A DNA stretch of 64,000 nucleotides from Pelobates cultripes. Lineage: Eukaryota > Chordata > Amphibia > Anura > Pelobatidae. The position numbers and the translations under genes were made by a program. Location of the stretch: the NCBI GenBank assembly GCA_933207985.1, contig OW240921.1:94464339-94528338 (forward strand), written 5' to 3'. Each line of letters begins with the position of its first letter. The first letter of the stretch is position 1. The notes below the pieces were generated by a model. It saw only the letters and a program-made list of their open reading frames with translations. It was not told the DNA's origin and did no database searches. Positions 36,626 to 47,474 of the stretch are shown here, one piece after another.

Positions 36626-36631
36626 AATAAA
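36626..36631 (+). promoter_or_regulatory. Polyadenylation signal, probable VWA1 3' end
   Basis: AATAAA in GGTTAATAAACCATAC, the first canonical hexamer after the predicted stop. Cleavage would be expected 10-30 bases later. Confidence 0.5.
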
Positions 36632-38549
36632 CCATACATTTTCAGTAACCACTATCCCTCTTCACCATCTAGTTAGTGCTTGAAAATGACAATGCGAAGT
36701 CTCTTATATAGGGCAGTGATAGAATCAGAGGATGTATGCTTAAACCCCAGTCTGTTATGTTCTTCCAAAACCATATGGTCAAAGAATGCTATCTCAGCAA
36801 CATTAAAGTATTTGTTTCCACGGAGATGGGAATATTGACACACAAGGAGACTATCTGTTACAAATGAAAAATCAAAAATGTCACCCTCCATTCTGCACCC
36901 TTAATTGTCACAATTATTTAAAATACATGTTATTAAATATATTATGTTTAATGGCTGTCTTGGTAAATAGGAGTAGTTTGGAGTAGATATTTATCTTTAA
37001 ATTTCTTGTGTACAAGGATTCCATATACTTAGTCATATCTTACGTGAGTTTTTGTTTCCATAGCCACCACCATTCTAAAAATACAATTACAATGAAGTGT
37101 CGATGTAGAATATCATGAATACACAGAGATGCACTATTTGTAGCATCCCTACATGGCATCACTGGCTGCCATGCAACATGCCAGCATCATGGCAATTGTC
37201 TTGGCTAGTCTTCTTGGTGCTTGATGCCTGGGCCTCTCCCGGCAATGGGCTCCTCCACCTGGAGACAAGGAAGATCACTGGAAGCAAGGAGGAGTCAAGT
37301 GCGATGGCCAGAAACCAATGAAATAGGGGTGCATTTGTTGGAACAGGAGGGCAATGGTTGCTGTGGAAGAGTTATGTAAAAGGGCCAAACCATTGGCAGA
37401 GGTAAGTTAGAAAAAGCAAAGGTTGCAGAGGCAGCAAAGGGAAAGAATCTGTAATGTGTTTTGCATATGAGTTCTTCACCCATCATTTTAACATGTTCGT
37501 ATTTAAATAGTGCTAAAAAAATGCATGTTCTTATCTTGCACTTACTAATTATAACAACAAACGCAACTCGTTAAATTACAGGGTTATTCGTGGACTTTGA
37601 ATTGACAGGAATTCAACTGAATTTTAAATGATACACCACAATAGCAAGATGGAAAACGTGACATAAGATTTGCTTTCATTTCAACTATTTTAGCCCAAGA
37701 TTTGACAATCACTTCAAATTTTTGAAAACTCATATTTTAGTGAACGATCCTGCAAAATTTAAATACACGTATTTGCCAATCAATGCTTATACAAATGATA
37801 TCATTAGCCTGTAGCTGGATTGTATGTATGTTTCAATATAACAATTCCATTAAAGCTGCCTCAATGTTAGCCAGGGTTGCTATATTCAATACGTTTTAAT
37901 GGATGGGTCTGATTTAATCACATTGACAAGTGCACATGGAAATTGATTCTATACGGTATTGAGAACTCATATGCCCTGGGAGCAAAATCAGCTAATCAGC
38001 CAAGAAAGTATTCAAATGGAATTAATTGTCTTTTTTTAGTTTATGATCTGTACCTACCTTCAAGTCAGCAGCTTTATCTCACTGCCCATCTATTAGAAAA
38101 AGTGCACATTTTTGCAGCATCTGTGAAAAAAGGAAAATAAACAAAACATTTCTTAATGCGCTTTGATTTCAGCGTGAGACTAGTGTTATTGAGGCAATTT
38201 CCTCTTCTTTCATTAGTTTGTAGAATGTCCTATTTCCCCATGGTATTTCATCGATTGCTTTTTTTTATTAAATATTTTTATTGTGATTAAGTTCCTTATT
38301 TTGTGGATGCACAGCAAAAACAATATAGCAGCAGGTTGAAGAGAAACAAAGCTTTAATGTTCTTTCAGATAATATCCTTCATTAGGCAACAATATAACTA
38401 TATATACTTCAAAGCTCATTCGTAGTATGACGCCTGTGGATGTGGAAATCAGAAAAACACTTGAGGATGTTATCAGGCCGATTGAAAATGAAGACCTACT
38501 CTGCTATTCCTCAAAAGATCTGGCATGCTAATAAAACCACTTTTCAACA
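36632..38549. other. Intergenic, no gene
   Basis: AT-rich DNA between VWA1 and the minus-strand gene. Short frames at 36673-38140 have neither homology that I recognise nor splice context. Confidence 0.45.
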
Positions 38550-39282
38550 GGCATGCAAGCCAAATATTGTAATCCAGGCTATCATCTAGTGCTTCAATGG
38601 ATAAAACCAATATATTGCAATCCAACCTAACACATAGTGCTTAAAGAGACGGCAGATAAAATATTTTAATTCAGCCTAACATTTAGTGTCTAAAGCAGGG
38701 ATCTCAAACTCTGCCAATCCCCAGACGTTAATGGCCTCCAAATCCAAGAATACTTTGAATGCAACAGATGACCAACAAGTCATGGAAGTTGTAGTTCAGC
38801 AACATAGGGAGGGGGGACGACGACACAGACTACCTTAAAAGAATAACAAAATCATGGGCATCCGCAGGAATTTTTCCTGGGGGAGGGAGGGAGGCATAAT
38901 TATGAGATCCATGCTTGGCCCCTTTTTGCCAGTGTCATGAAGGGGAGGGGCCTAGTCATTATTACATAAAGCCAGGGTGAATATTGTTTTCATAACTATG
39001 GTGTCAGGAATACATGTATGTATTCCTGACACTATAGTGTTCCTTTAATCAAATTAACACATTCTGATTACCATAACAACCTCATCTAAATGAAAATGCT
39101 ATGATGACAGGAGGCCCCTGGGTGCTCTCTTTCCTTTAAGGTGTTAAACCTATCTCAAATGGTTTAACCTCAAAGACTTCCTCTAGCTCCAGGTCGCTCA
39201 GTAGTATTCGGCTTATGAAACGGAGAGTCAGGAAGTGCAGACTGACGTCAGGTGCCACTGATTGGCTAGAGTCAGCTGATGC

Positions 39283-39575
39283 TCGCTAGTTCCCGGTTCC
39301 CGGTGCTGAATGCGCATGCATGGCAAGAGCCACACGCGCATTCAATCAGTCCATAGGAAAGCATTTCTCAATGCTTTCCTATGGACGGCAGCAGTGAGAA
39401 GCGCGGAAGCGCCTCTAGCGGCTGTCAATGAGACAGCCACTAGATGCTGGATTAACCCTAATGTAAACAGAGCAGTTTCTCTGAAACTGTTATGTTTAAA
39501 GCTGCAGGGTTAACCCTAGATGGACCTGGCACCCAGACCACTTCATTGATCTGGGTGCCTATAGTGGTCCTTTAA
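39283..39575. mobile_element. T2-like MITE (partial)
   Basis: The right end reads CCTATAGTGGTCCTTTAA. Internal blocks ATAGGAAAGCATTTCTCAATG and GACCTGGCACCCAGACCACTTC are shared with 21667-22092. The left TTAA end is not recognised. Confidence 0.6.
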
Positions 39576-39689
39576 CACTGAGATTTTTTTTTACCTAGGG
39601 AGATGAGAAGGTCCAAAGTTTTCTTGCCAGGCCCAAGTACCAAAGCATTATGATGTGTGTCCAGAATGAAGTGGAGGGATCACTTCACT

Positions 39690-40465
39690 TGTCCTTCTTG
39701 CTCCAATCTCCTTTTCTTCTTCATTTGACACAGTCTTCTTATTCTTCTGACACTATCTTCCTCTGCTTCTTCTGCACCCTTCTGCTCCTTTCTCTTTATG
39801 ATCCTTCTGCTCCTTGCAGACCATTTCTGCTCCTTCTGCCCCTTTCTACTCCTTGCTGTCCCTTCCTGCTCATTTCTGTTCCTTCTCCTACTTTACCTTC
39901 CTGCTCCTTGCTGTTCCTTCTCCAACATTACCTTTGTGCTCCTTCTGATTCTTTCTGCTCCTTTACCTTCCTGCTCCTTGCAGACACTTCCTGCTCCTTG
40001 CTGACCCTTCCTGCTCATTTCTATTCCTTTCTGCTCATTTCTATTCCTTTACCTTGTACTTCTTCTGCCCCTTTCAACTCCTTTCTACTCCATGCTTACC
40101 TTTCCTGCTCCTTGCTGGCCTTTTCTGCTCCTTCTTCTACTTTACTTTTGTGCTCCTTCTGATTCTTTCTGTTCCTTTACCTTTGTGCTCCTTCTTCCCC
40201 TTCCAGCTCCTTTCTGGCCCTTTGTGCTCCTTCTGATTCTTTCTGCTCCTTTACCTTTCTGCTCCTTCTGTCCCTTCCTGACTCTTTCTTCTCTCTGCAG
40301 ACCCTTCCTTCTCTTTGCTGCTTCTTCCTGCTCCTTGCAGACCCTTCCTGCTCATTTCTGTTCCTTCTCCTACTTTACCTTTCTGCACCTTCTGACCCTT
40401 CCAGCTCCTTGATGTCCCTTCCTGCTCATTTCTGTTCCTTCCCCTACTTTACCTAACTGCTCCTT
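39690..40465. repeat. Pyrimidine-rich array (CTGCTCCTTCT units)
   Basis: Irregular repeats of CTGCTCCTTCTGACCCTTTC and CTTCCTGCTCATTTCTGTTCC. Nearly pure C/T on the plus strand, which keeps all three frames open and yields Leu/Ser/Pro/Cys-rich spurious peptides. Confidence 0.85.
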
Positions 40466-40470
40466 GCTGA

Positions 40471-40848
40471 CCCTTCCTGTATGCTGCCCCCATCCCTCAC
40501 TTACCTGATCTGTAGGCTGCCCCCCATGCCTCACTTATCTGATATGTAGGCTGCTCCCCATCCCTCACCTATCTGATCTGTAGGCTGCCCCCCATCCCTC
40601 ACTTATCTGATCTGTAGGCTGCCCCCTCCCACCTCCATGCATCACTTCCCTGATCTGTATGCTGTCCCCATCCCTCACTAACTTGATCTGTAGGCTGCCC
40701 CCCATGCCTCACTTCCCTGATCTGTAGGCTGCCCCCCCATCCTTCACTTATCTGATCTGTAGGCTGCCCCACTCACCACCCATGCCTCCCCATCCATTAC
40801 TTCCCTGATCTGTAGGCTACCCCCCATCCCTCACTTACCTGATCTGTA
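40471..40848. repeat. 34-bp minisatellite, about 11 copies
   Basis: The unit reads GGCTGCCCCCCATCCCTCAC followed by TTATCTGATCTGTA. Some copies read CTTACCTGATCTGTA, whose complement, CAGATCAGGTAAG, looks like a splice donor. Confidence 0.88.
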
Positions 40849-41286
40849 CAAACAAAAGCAATATTGCAGTCCAGCCTAAGTTCTAGAGCAAAGTATTGCA
40901 GTTCAGTGTATCATCTAGTACTTAAGTGCATAGAGCAAAATATTGGCAGCCCAATATAACATATATTAGCAGAAGGGGCTGTTCTTTTTTTTATTCTATC
41001 ATAAGGGTAAAATATTCCAGAAGTTAAATGCAGCAATGGGGAATAAAACATCATATTTTGCTTGATTCTCCTCAAACATCAGAGCTTATGATTGAGTCAG
41101 ACAGAAATAAAGAGTGGCAACACAGGATACAGTTAATTGAATAAGTAGTGTTCCAGGTCTTGATGAACAAAATATCCACAAATTCCAGAAAAGACACTTG
41201 AGAATCATAGTATAACATCTGGAAGGCCACACGATGATCTTCTCCTGTAAATGACACTTTATGAGTGACACAGATATCAAATTGTT

Positions 41287-42230
41287 GGAACGCATGCAAA
41301 AAATAGATCTATAGTTTATTAAACACTAATCGACCACAATATGAAAACAACCATCCTAATATCATGTAGGTCCCCCTTGTACAGCTATGATGCTTTGAGA
41401 CATGAACATCAGAAGACATTTGAACAGGGCCTGTGGACCAAGACATTAGCAGCAGATTCTTTAAATCCTGCAAGTGGCGAGGTGGGGCCTCCATGGATTG
41501 GATTTGTGGTTCAAGCAAATCCTACAGATCATCAATCAGATTGAAATCTGGAGAATTGCAAGGCCAAAGCAACAACTTGAACTCTGTCATGTTCCTCAAA
41601 CCATTCCCAAACAATGTTTGCAGTGTGGCAGAGTGCATTATCCTGCTGAAAGAGGCCACTGCCATCAGGGAACACATGATGTGTCATGAATGGGTGTATG
41701 TAGTCTGCAACAGTCTCTTGGTAGGTGGTACGTGTCAAATTAACAACCACATGAACACCAGGACCCAAGATTTCCCAGAAAAACATTGCCCATAGCCAGC
41801 CTGTATTCTTCTCATGCATCCTGTTGCCATCTCTTCCCCAGGTAAACAACGCACATGCACCCAACCATCCACCTGATCTAAAATAAAACATGGTTTATCA
41901 GACCAGACAAAATTCTTTCATTGCTCCATGGTCCAGTTCTAATGCTCACGTCCCCATTGAAGACGCCTTGGGTGGTAAACAAGGGTCATCATGGGCACTC
42001 TGATCTGTCTGCCTTGGCCCTTGTCAAAGGCACTTAGATCTTTTTGCTTGCCCATTTTTCTTGTTTCCAACACATGAAATTCAAGAACTGATTGTTCACT
42101 GCTGCTTATGTCCCACCCCATTGACAGTTGCCATTGTAACAATATAATCAAGGTTAATAATTTCACCTTTCTGAGGTTTTAATGTTGTCACTGATCAGTG
42201 TAGAATAGACAACAGATATAAAAATCATTG
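41287..42230 (-). pseudogene. Degraded Tc1/mariner transposase
   Basis: Read on the minus strand, fragments follow the order of a Tc1-type transposase. The N-terminal start MGKQKDLSAFDKGQ is at about 42055. VPMMTLVYHPRRLQWGREH follows almost directly, so most of the DNA-binding helix-turn-helix region is deleted. The catalytic core piece PDGSGLFQQDNALCHTA with its Asp is at about 41650. The C-terminal QSMEAPPRHLQDLKNLLLMSW lies at about 41470. Stops and frame changes separate the pieces. Terminal inverted repeats were not found. It is a fossil, in the intergenic space. Confidence 0.85.
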
Positions 42231-43964
42231 GTGAAATAGACCATGAAAAAAGGTGCATGTGTGCTATCATACTGCAGATACTTAGGACAGAACTAAATAA
42301 TGGCTACAACCATTCATTAAAAACCTTTAGCGAAACCTTTATTGTTCTTATAAAGTACAGGATTTCTGCTTTTGAGATACATTAGGAGGGAGGAGAGGGG
42401 TTAAGCCTGGTATTAAAACTGGGATCAGCAGTGGTAGCATGCTAGCACCAAAACCACTACAACCGGCTGTTAGTGGTTATGGTGCCTAAAAAGTCCCTTT
42501 AAACACAAAATACTCAAAGCTGCTGCACAGGTGTTAAAAAGGATTCACTTGAGAAATGTGATTTTAAAAAGTGTAATATGAAGTGTACATAGAACATTTC
42601 TGACAATATAGGATATTCATTAAAGGAAAGATACCAGTGACCATACAATAACCGTATTAGATCTGGCCTCTATTACAGAATATACAATCTGATGTTATGT
42701 CAATTAATATAGGATTACACAGAAAAGGCATATTCACAAAAGAATAATATATATATATTTTTTTTTTTAATTAAAAGTATACACTCTCCACAATTTTAAC
42801 ATTTAAAAGTATTCCATTGAAAAAGATTATTCTGCTAGATAACCGAAAACTGGGTACCATCCATCTTTTGACAATGTTGGAAATGGCTAAGTCAGTTTTA
42901 TGATCAAGTTTGGCTTCGCCAAGTTATGTTCAGGAAATAAATCCCCAGTTAATAAAACATGTGTTAAGACAATAACAGCCTGTATCTTAAAAGGTATCAG
43001 GTCTATTTCACTAGCGTTTGAAATCTGGAATTCAAAGTAAATCCCAAGTTTTAAAAATTTTGAAATGAACTCTGAATTCCTGACAATTCCACACTTTAGT
43101 GAATAAGCCCGTCTATATTATTATGCGATACAAATCAGATTATAGCATGAACACCCTGAGAAACGTTACACCGCAAGCATAAACCCTGATCTGTGTCTCT
43201 TGGATGTGAGGATACAGCATTGACTTTTTTTTTATTATTTTTTTACTTTTTATTGTAAACACCAATCTATTAACATTTTATTATTTCATGTATTTATATA
43301 TATTAATCATCATTCTACATTAAATAGGATCTAGCCTAAGTTCTTCAAATGTTGTTGCACTCTAGCTCCCACTGTTTTCTGCAAGGCTAGAAGGGAATTT
43401 TGGGGGTTGTGGGGCAACAACATACTAAAGGCCAAGGCTGGACATGTACTCCATTCTACACACACACACACATACACACAGAAAAAAACACAAGAAGTAA
43501 TTTTGCAGACATGGAAATCTAACATGATTTTTGTTGCAGAGTTAGATGGAACATAGTTTGACAAACTTAATAAATAAACACCACTAAAATTCATTAAAAC
43601 AGGCTAAATAAAATGTATGCACGATAAATTATAAAAACGATCTTATCATTAAATGCCTCATATTACCTAAAGGTTATATGCGGAAATGCAGGTTTCAAAG
43701 TAAACATAAGTAGCACAATAAAAGAAATTATGTGATTCTACAAATTAGTGCAGTCTAGGAATAACCAAACACCTTCCAACCCTTACCAGACCACCCCTGT
43801 TGCCAGTGTGAGTATTCATTGGCTGAATTCTTTGAAGTGAAATGTTACTGCTAAGTTTAGCTGCTAGAGCAGCTTTTGAACTCAGCAGGGTTCCAACATC
43901 AAAGCATCCTACCAAGATCAACTTGCAAGTCAGGGTTTGTCAGTAGACTGTGGGCCTTGTCCAT
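42231..43964. other. Downstream flank of minus-strand gene
   Basis: It contains a T2-like MITE end (AAAAAGTCCCTTTAA, about 42488-42502) with the inverted pair AACCACTACAACCGGCTGTTAGTGGTT, a CA patch at about 43460-43475, and presumably the 3' UTR of the gene at 43965. No polyadenylation signal could be chosen with confidence. Confidence 0.4.
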
Positions 43965-44130
43965 TTATACTGGCTCCAAATGGGTGACCTTGAGGTTTTC
44001 CTGAAAGTCTCTCGATGCTGTAGTCAAATCTTGACGATAATCATAGATTGCCTGATAATCATTGCTGCTCTTCAGCAATTCATTGTTTTTACGAGCTTCA
44101 TAATGGAATTGAGAGTTTTTCATCTCATAC
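43965..44130 (-). CDS. Unidentified gene, last coding exon
   Basis: After the acceptor TTTTACAG the minus strand encodes YEMKNSQFHYEARKNNELLK, then SSNDYQAIYDYRQDLTTASR and DFQENLKVTHLEPV with a TAA stop. The exon joins in phase to the one at 44596-44769, where the split codon gives Trp (KPKW|YEMK). The peptide is polar and likely helical. I do not recognise the protein. The three clean phase joins make it a real gene rather than a chance frame. Confidence 0.8.
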
Positions 44131-44595
44131 CTGTAAAATAAAAAAATAAAAACTCTGTATATTTAATATATTTAGGAGTAAATGTCACCTACAGTGTATT
44201 AAATAAAAAAATATATTTACTCCAGAGACTGTGGATTCAATGTGTAATCAAACCTGGGATCTGGCCGTTTATCCCATTGAGTCTTGGTTTCAAAAAGTAT
44301 CACTGGGTTTTCAAAACAGTAAATTTAAATTTAAATGAGTAAAGTGGCATTTCTCTCCCTAAAATAATCATTAAAACATCCGCCTCCTCCCACTTGGTTT
44401 CCCGGTCAGAGCTGCCCTTTCCCTTCTACCTAATGTAATAGTCAAGGTTGTCCCCTTTCAATATTGGCTGCAGACATAACACATTTCTTGTCGTTGGAAG
44501 ACCCCATCTTAACACCTAATTTCAAAACAGTGCAGATAATAGTTACTTGAAAACATGTCACTGGCATTAAATATTGATTAAAGGGACATTCTCAC
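44131..44595 (-). other. Intron of the minus-strand gene
   Basis: No other exon. Its 5' end (right side) coincides with a T2-like terminus TTAAAGGGACATTCTCAC at 44577-44594, so the splice donor GTGAGAATG lies within that motif. Confidence 0.5.
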
Positions 44596-44769
44596 CATTT
44601 AGGTTTAGGCCCTCTGGTTCTTTCCAATTCTTGTTGTCTTTTAATTTCCAATAGCAAGTCCTCTTCCACCCGAAGCCGCTCCAGTCTGAGCCGTGCCAAT
44701 TCCTGCTGGTAGGGAGAGGTTTCTACCAAAGACACTCCAGCATCTCTTTCTGTCAATGTCTTCAAGAAT
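44596..44769 (-). CDS. Unidentified gene, penultimate exon (charged helix)
   Basis: The 174-base exon lies between CTGTCTATTAG and GTGAGA. It reads FLKTLTERDAGVSLVETSPY, then QQELARLRLERLRVEEDLLL and EIKRQQELERTRGPKPKW. The heptad-like spacing of Leu in ELARLRLERLRVEEDLLLEI suggests a coiled coil. The phase fits both neighbours: AG|A at the 5' join, TG|G at the 3' join. Confidence 0.85.
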
Positions 44770-45604
44770 CTAATAGACAGAACAAATGTTCTCTTGTAAT
44801 GCCATCTTCAGCTACTATTCCAGTATGTCAATCATGTTTTATTAGAAGTATTTTTATTCTTGTTTACCTTTTGTACAGCAATGCAGAATAAGTTGGTGCT
44901 ACATAAATAAGTTTCACTGATATACATACATAAGGTATTATATTCCAATTTTGTTTAAAGGCTTAGTTTGCACCCCCTGCTATTCCCAATGTTTAAAGGG
45001 GTAGAATTGAGTGTAGTGGATATTTTTATTATAACTATATGAAAGCCATCCCAAGCTATTGAACATCATAGCAATGATCCAGCTCTGCCTTCCAAGAGAG
45101 ATTGCAAACTGGAAATATTACAAAGGAGTCTGCAAATGTAGGGACTACTTTGTCTCAGTAGTAGTAGACTGAAGTGTCAGTCCCCCCCAGCGATAACTAG
45201 CTGAAAAGAATTGGTTTTTGCAGGATCCTCCGTAGACCTCAATGCAGTCAGCTATTAGCAGTGAGCGCCAGAAGCTGAAGAAGACATGCTGGGAGAAGAT
45301 GGTGGCGTCCACAAGGGACAAGTAGAGGTGTATTTTTATTCTATTTATTTAAAATTAAAAATGGAACTTGCTGTCTTTTTAAATAACACTTTCATACATT
45401 CTACATAAAAAATTTTTAGATCTCTTTATTGCAGCTAAAGTAACAATATTTTAGTTAGATCCAATGCTTTACATGTAATAATATTCAGCGATATGCATAA
45501 TCATATTTAAAAGATTTAGTTTTTCACACAATAAGGCAAAATGCAATGTAACAACTTGTTGAAAGAGTACACGATAATTCATTTAAATCTAGTAAACTAT
45601 TTAC
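44770..45604 (-). other. Intron of the minus-strand gene
   Basis: AT-rich. A TTAAAGGGGTAGAATTG motif near 44992 is T2-like. No additional exon. Confidence 0.5.
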
Positions 45605-46481
45605 CTTTCACTAATCTCCTCGACACTTGGTGCTGTTATTGCAGCTGAAGGTATGCTGTAGGGACTCCATGAGTAACTGAGGCTGCTTCTAGTCTTTCTT
45701 GGTGGTGTGAAGGACCTTGTGACTAATGCACCAGGTCTGTAAGACCGTGACCGTGATTGCCGGTTGGAGGAAGATGTCTTGCCACTGGATCGAAGTCTTG
45801 GTGGTTGTTGGCTACAAGCATTAGCTTTTGCAGAGTTTGGCCTCCATATGGGCTTTGGTGATTGTGAGCGAGACCTTAACCAACGGGTTTTTTTTGAAGC
45901 AGGAGAAAACGAGTGAGAACGGTCAAGGGATTGAGATCTCCCTCTCATTACGGAAACCCTTGTTCTGTTTGGAGATCGAGAACGTACAGGGATTTTGGGA
46001 GGCAATAAAGATTTGACTCCAATCACATGAGGTGCTCCAAGCTTAACAGGATAGGATTCACCATATGTAGTATCTAGTGGGTTTACTGAAGGAGAGCTGG
46101 AATCTGTACTTGAGATTGTGCTAGTCAGAATTCCAGGTGGACGATAAAGGGATGATCTTGAAAATATGGGTAACCCTGAGTTCTGCATTGTAGAATAATT
46201 TTCAGTAGAGTTCTCTAAATGCCTTGACTTTAAAAACAATTCATAGTCTGGTGCGGTCTTTGTTGTTCTTTCATATTTTTTATACAATGTTCCATTCATA
46301 TGTGTTGGCCACTGAGGAATGTGTGAATCTATAGATTCATTAGACATTGGTTCTTTCTCATAGTCCACATTAAGACTCGAGGCCAAACTATCCACTTGGA
46401 CTTTGAGTTTTCTTAAATTATCTTCTAGGTCATCAATGCTTGGATTTTCTTTGGTGTATTGTGACAATGTGCGGCCTAGGA
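45605..46481 (-). CDS. Unidentified gene, large Ser/Arg-rich exon
   Basis: The 877-base exon encodes 291 whole codons. It starts (V)LGRTLSQYTKENPSIDDLED, followed by a short helical piece LRKLKVQVDSLASSL. A long disordered stretch carries RSRSPNRTRVSVMRGRSQSL, RWLRSRSQSPKPIWRP and RQSRSRSYRPG, and the exon ends SVEEISE(R). An in-frame ATG at 46492-46494 is not the start: TGTCTCTGTCAG is an acceptor just inside it, and the join to the exon at 48875-49008 is in phase. The SR-type dipeptides could suggest a phosphorylated cytoskeletal, centrosomal or RNA-binding protein; this is inference only. Confidence 0.88.
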
Positions 46482-47474
46482 CTGACAGAGACACAAAATA
46501 TTTAACACACGTTACAAATTAAAGCGATTTTTGAGATGACATGTTACTTAACCGTCATCCACTCTCATAAAAGAACAAATGTGGCCAATAGACACAAAAA
46601 AAAAATCCCAAACATAATGTATAAACCTCATGAGAGAATTCTAAAAAAACAAAAACACAATAGAGCACAACCTTCTTCCCATTAACATCTAATTGTAAAA
46701 TCAATATGAAAAATACTCTTCCTCCACGTGAGCATTAGCACTGCATTCAACCTGTTGATCAATTTTGAAAAGTTAGTAAACCTAATTTCATCATTTACTT
46801 ACTAAAGGGTTACTTCAACCACCAAGCTCTGCCTGTTACTAATACTGCGTAGGTATGGAAAAATAGCCTCCATATTATATTGTATGCTATGTGCCTTTTG
46901 ACAGCAATTAAATTTGAGTAAATTCCAACATAGGATACATAAGTGTTTCATAAAGATATGATTCTAAAAAACTCAGAAGTGGCAAAGCTGCTTTCATGTC
47001 ATCTTCAGTTACATTATAAATGAGTATCCGTGAAGATACAAGTCATTTTTGTTACACGATGCCAACATACAGCTGATTAGACCATAGGTGCATTTAATGA
47101 AAAACAGCAAATAGTTTGGCCAGTCCTCGCAGCTATTAATCATAAAGTCTGCCAGCCTTCTATCGCCAGTATTGTGAGTAACTGTTTTATTACAAGCAGT
47201 CCGTAGAGTTTCTTAGAAAGGATATATATTTCTTACTTCAAACCACAGAGAAAAAAACAACACTCATATAGTGCCTCATTATGTCACATTACGTTTTTGG
47301 AGTATACACAAAAAGATTCCTGCACTCTCGCATACAATCCAGGTGCTCCGGATCCAGTGTTGGAAAATCCCAATTTAGCAGATATGGAGAGTCAGGTCCA
47401 GGCACTCAGGATATTGCAAAAAGCAGAGTTTTGTAACAAAGGAGCAACATTTTGACCTGCAATGAGGCCTTCGT
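46482..47474 (-). other. Intron of the minus-strand gene
   Basis: No exon. Its end (47290-47474) belongs to a dispersed inverted-repeat element that the hAT element at 47475 has split. Confidence 0.5.

Larger units (their letters stand above)
38550..40975. repeat. 48-bp minisatellite split by 2.1 kb of other DNA
   Basis: Units containing ATATTGCAGTCCAGCCTAACA and TCTAGTGCTTAA occur about three times at 38560-38697 and about three times at 40852-40975. The DNA between them holds T2-like ends (39041-39050; 39283-39575) and two unrelated arrays. The unit is about 48 bases, imperfect. Confidence 0.65.

Noticed and set aside
39650..40412. Leu/Ser/Pro/Cys-rich frames
   Set aside because: Pyrimidine array, open in all frames on one strand.
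41341..41795. Plus-strand frames at 41.3-41.8 kb
   Set aside because: Antisense of the Tc1 transposase relic.
45828..46016. Plus-strand frame opposite the Ser/Arg-rich exon
   Set aside because: Antisense shadow of a well supported exon.
46482..46494. ATG (MSLSV) as start of the minus-strand gene
   Set aside because: An acceptor CTCTGTCAG lies immediately after it, and the join to the exon at 48875-49008 is in phase, so the gene starts further upstream.
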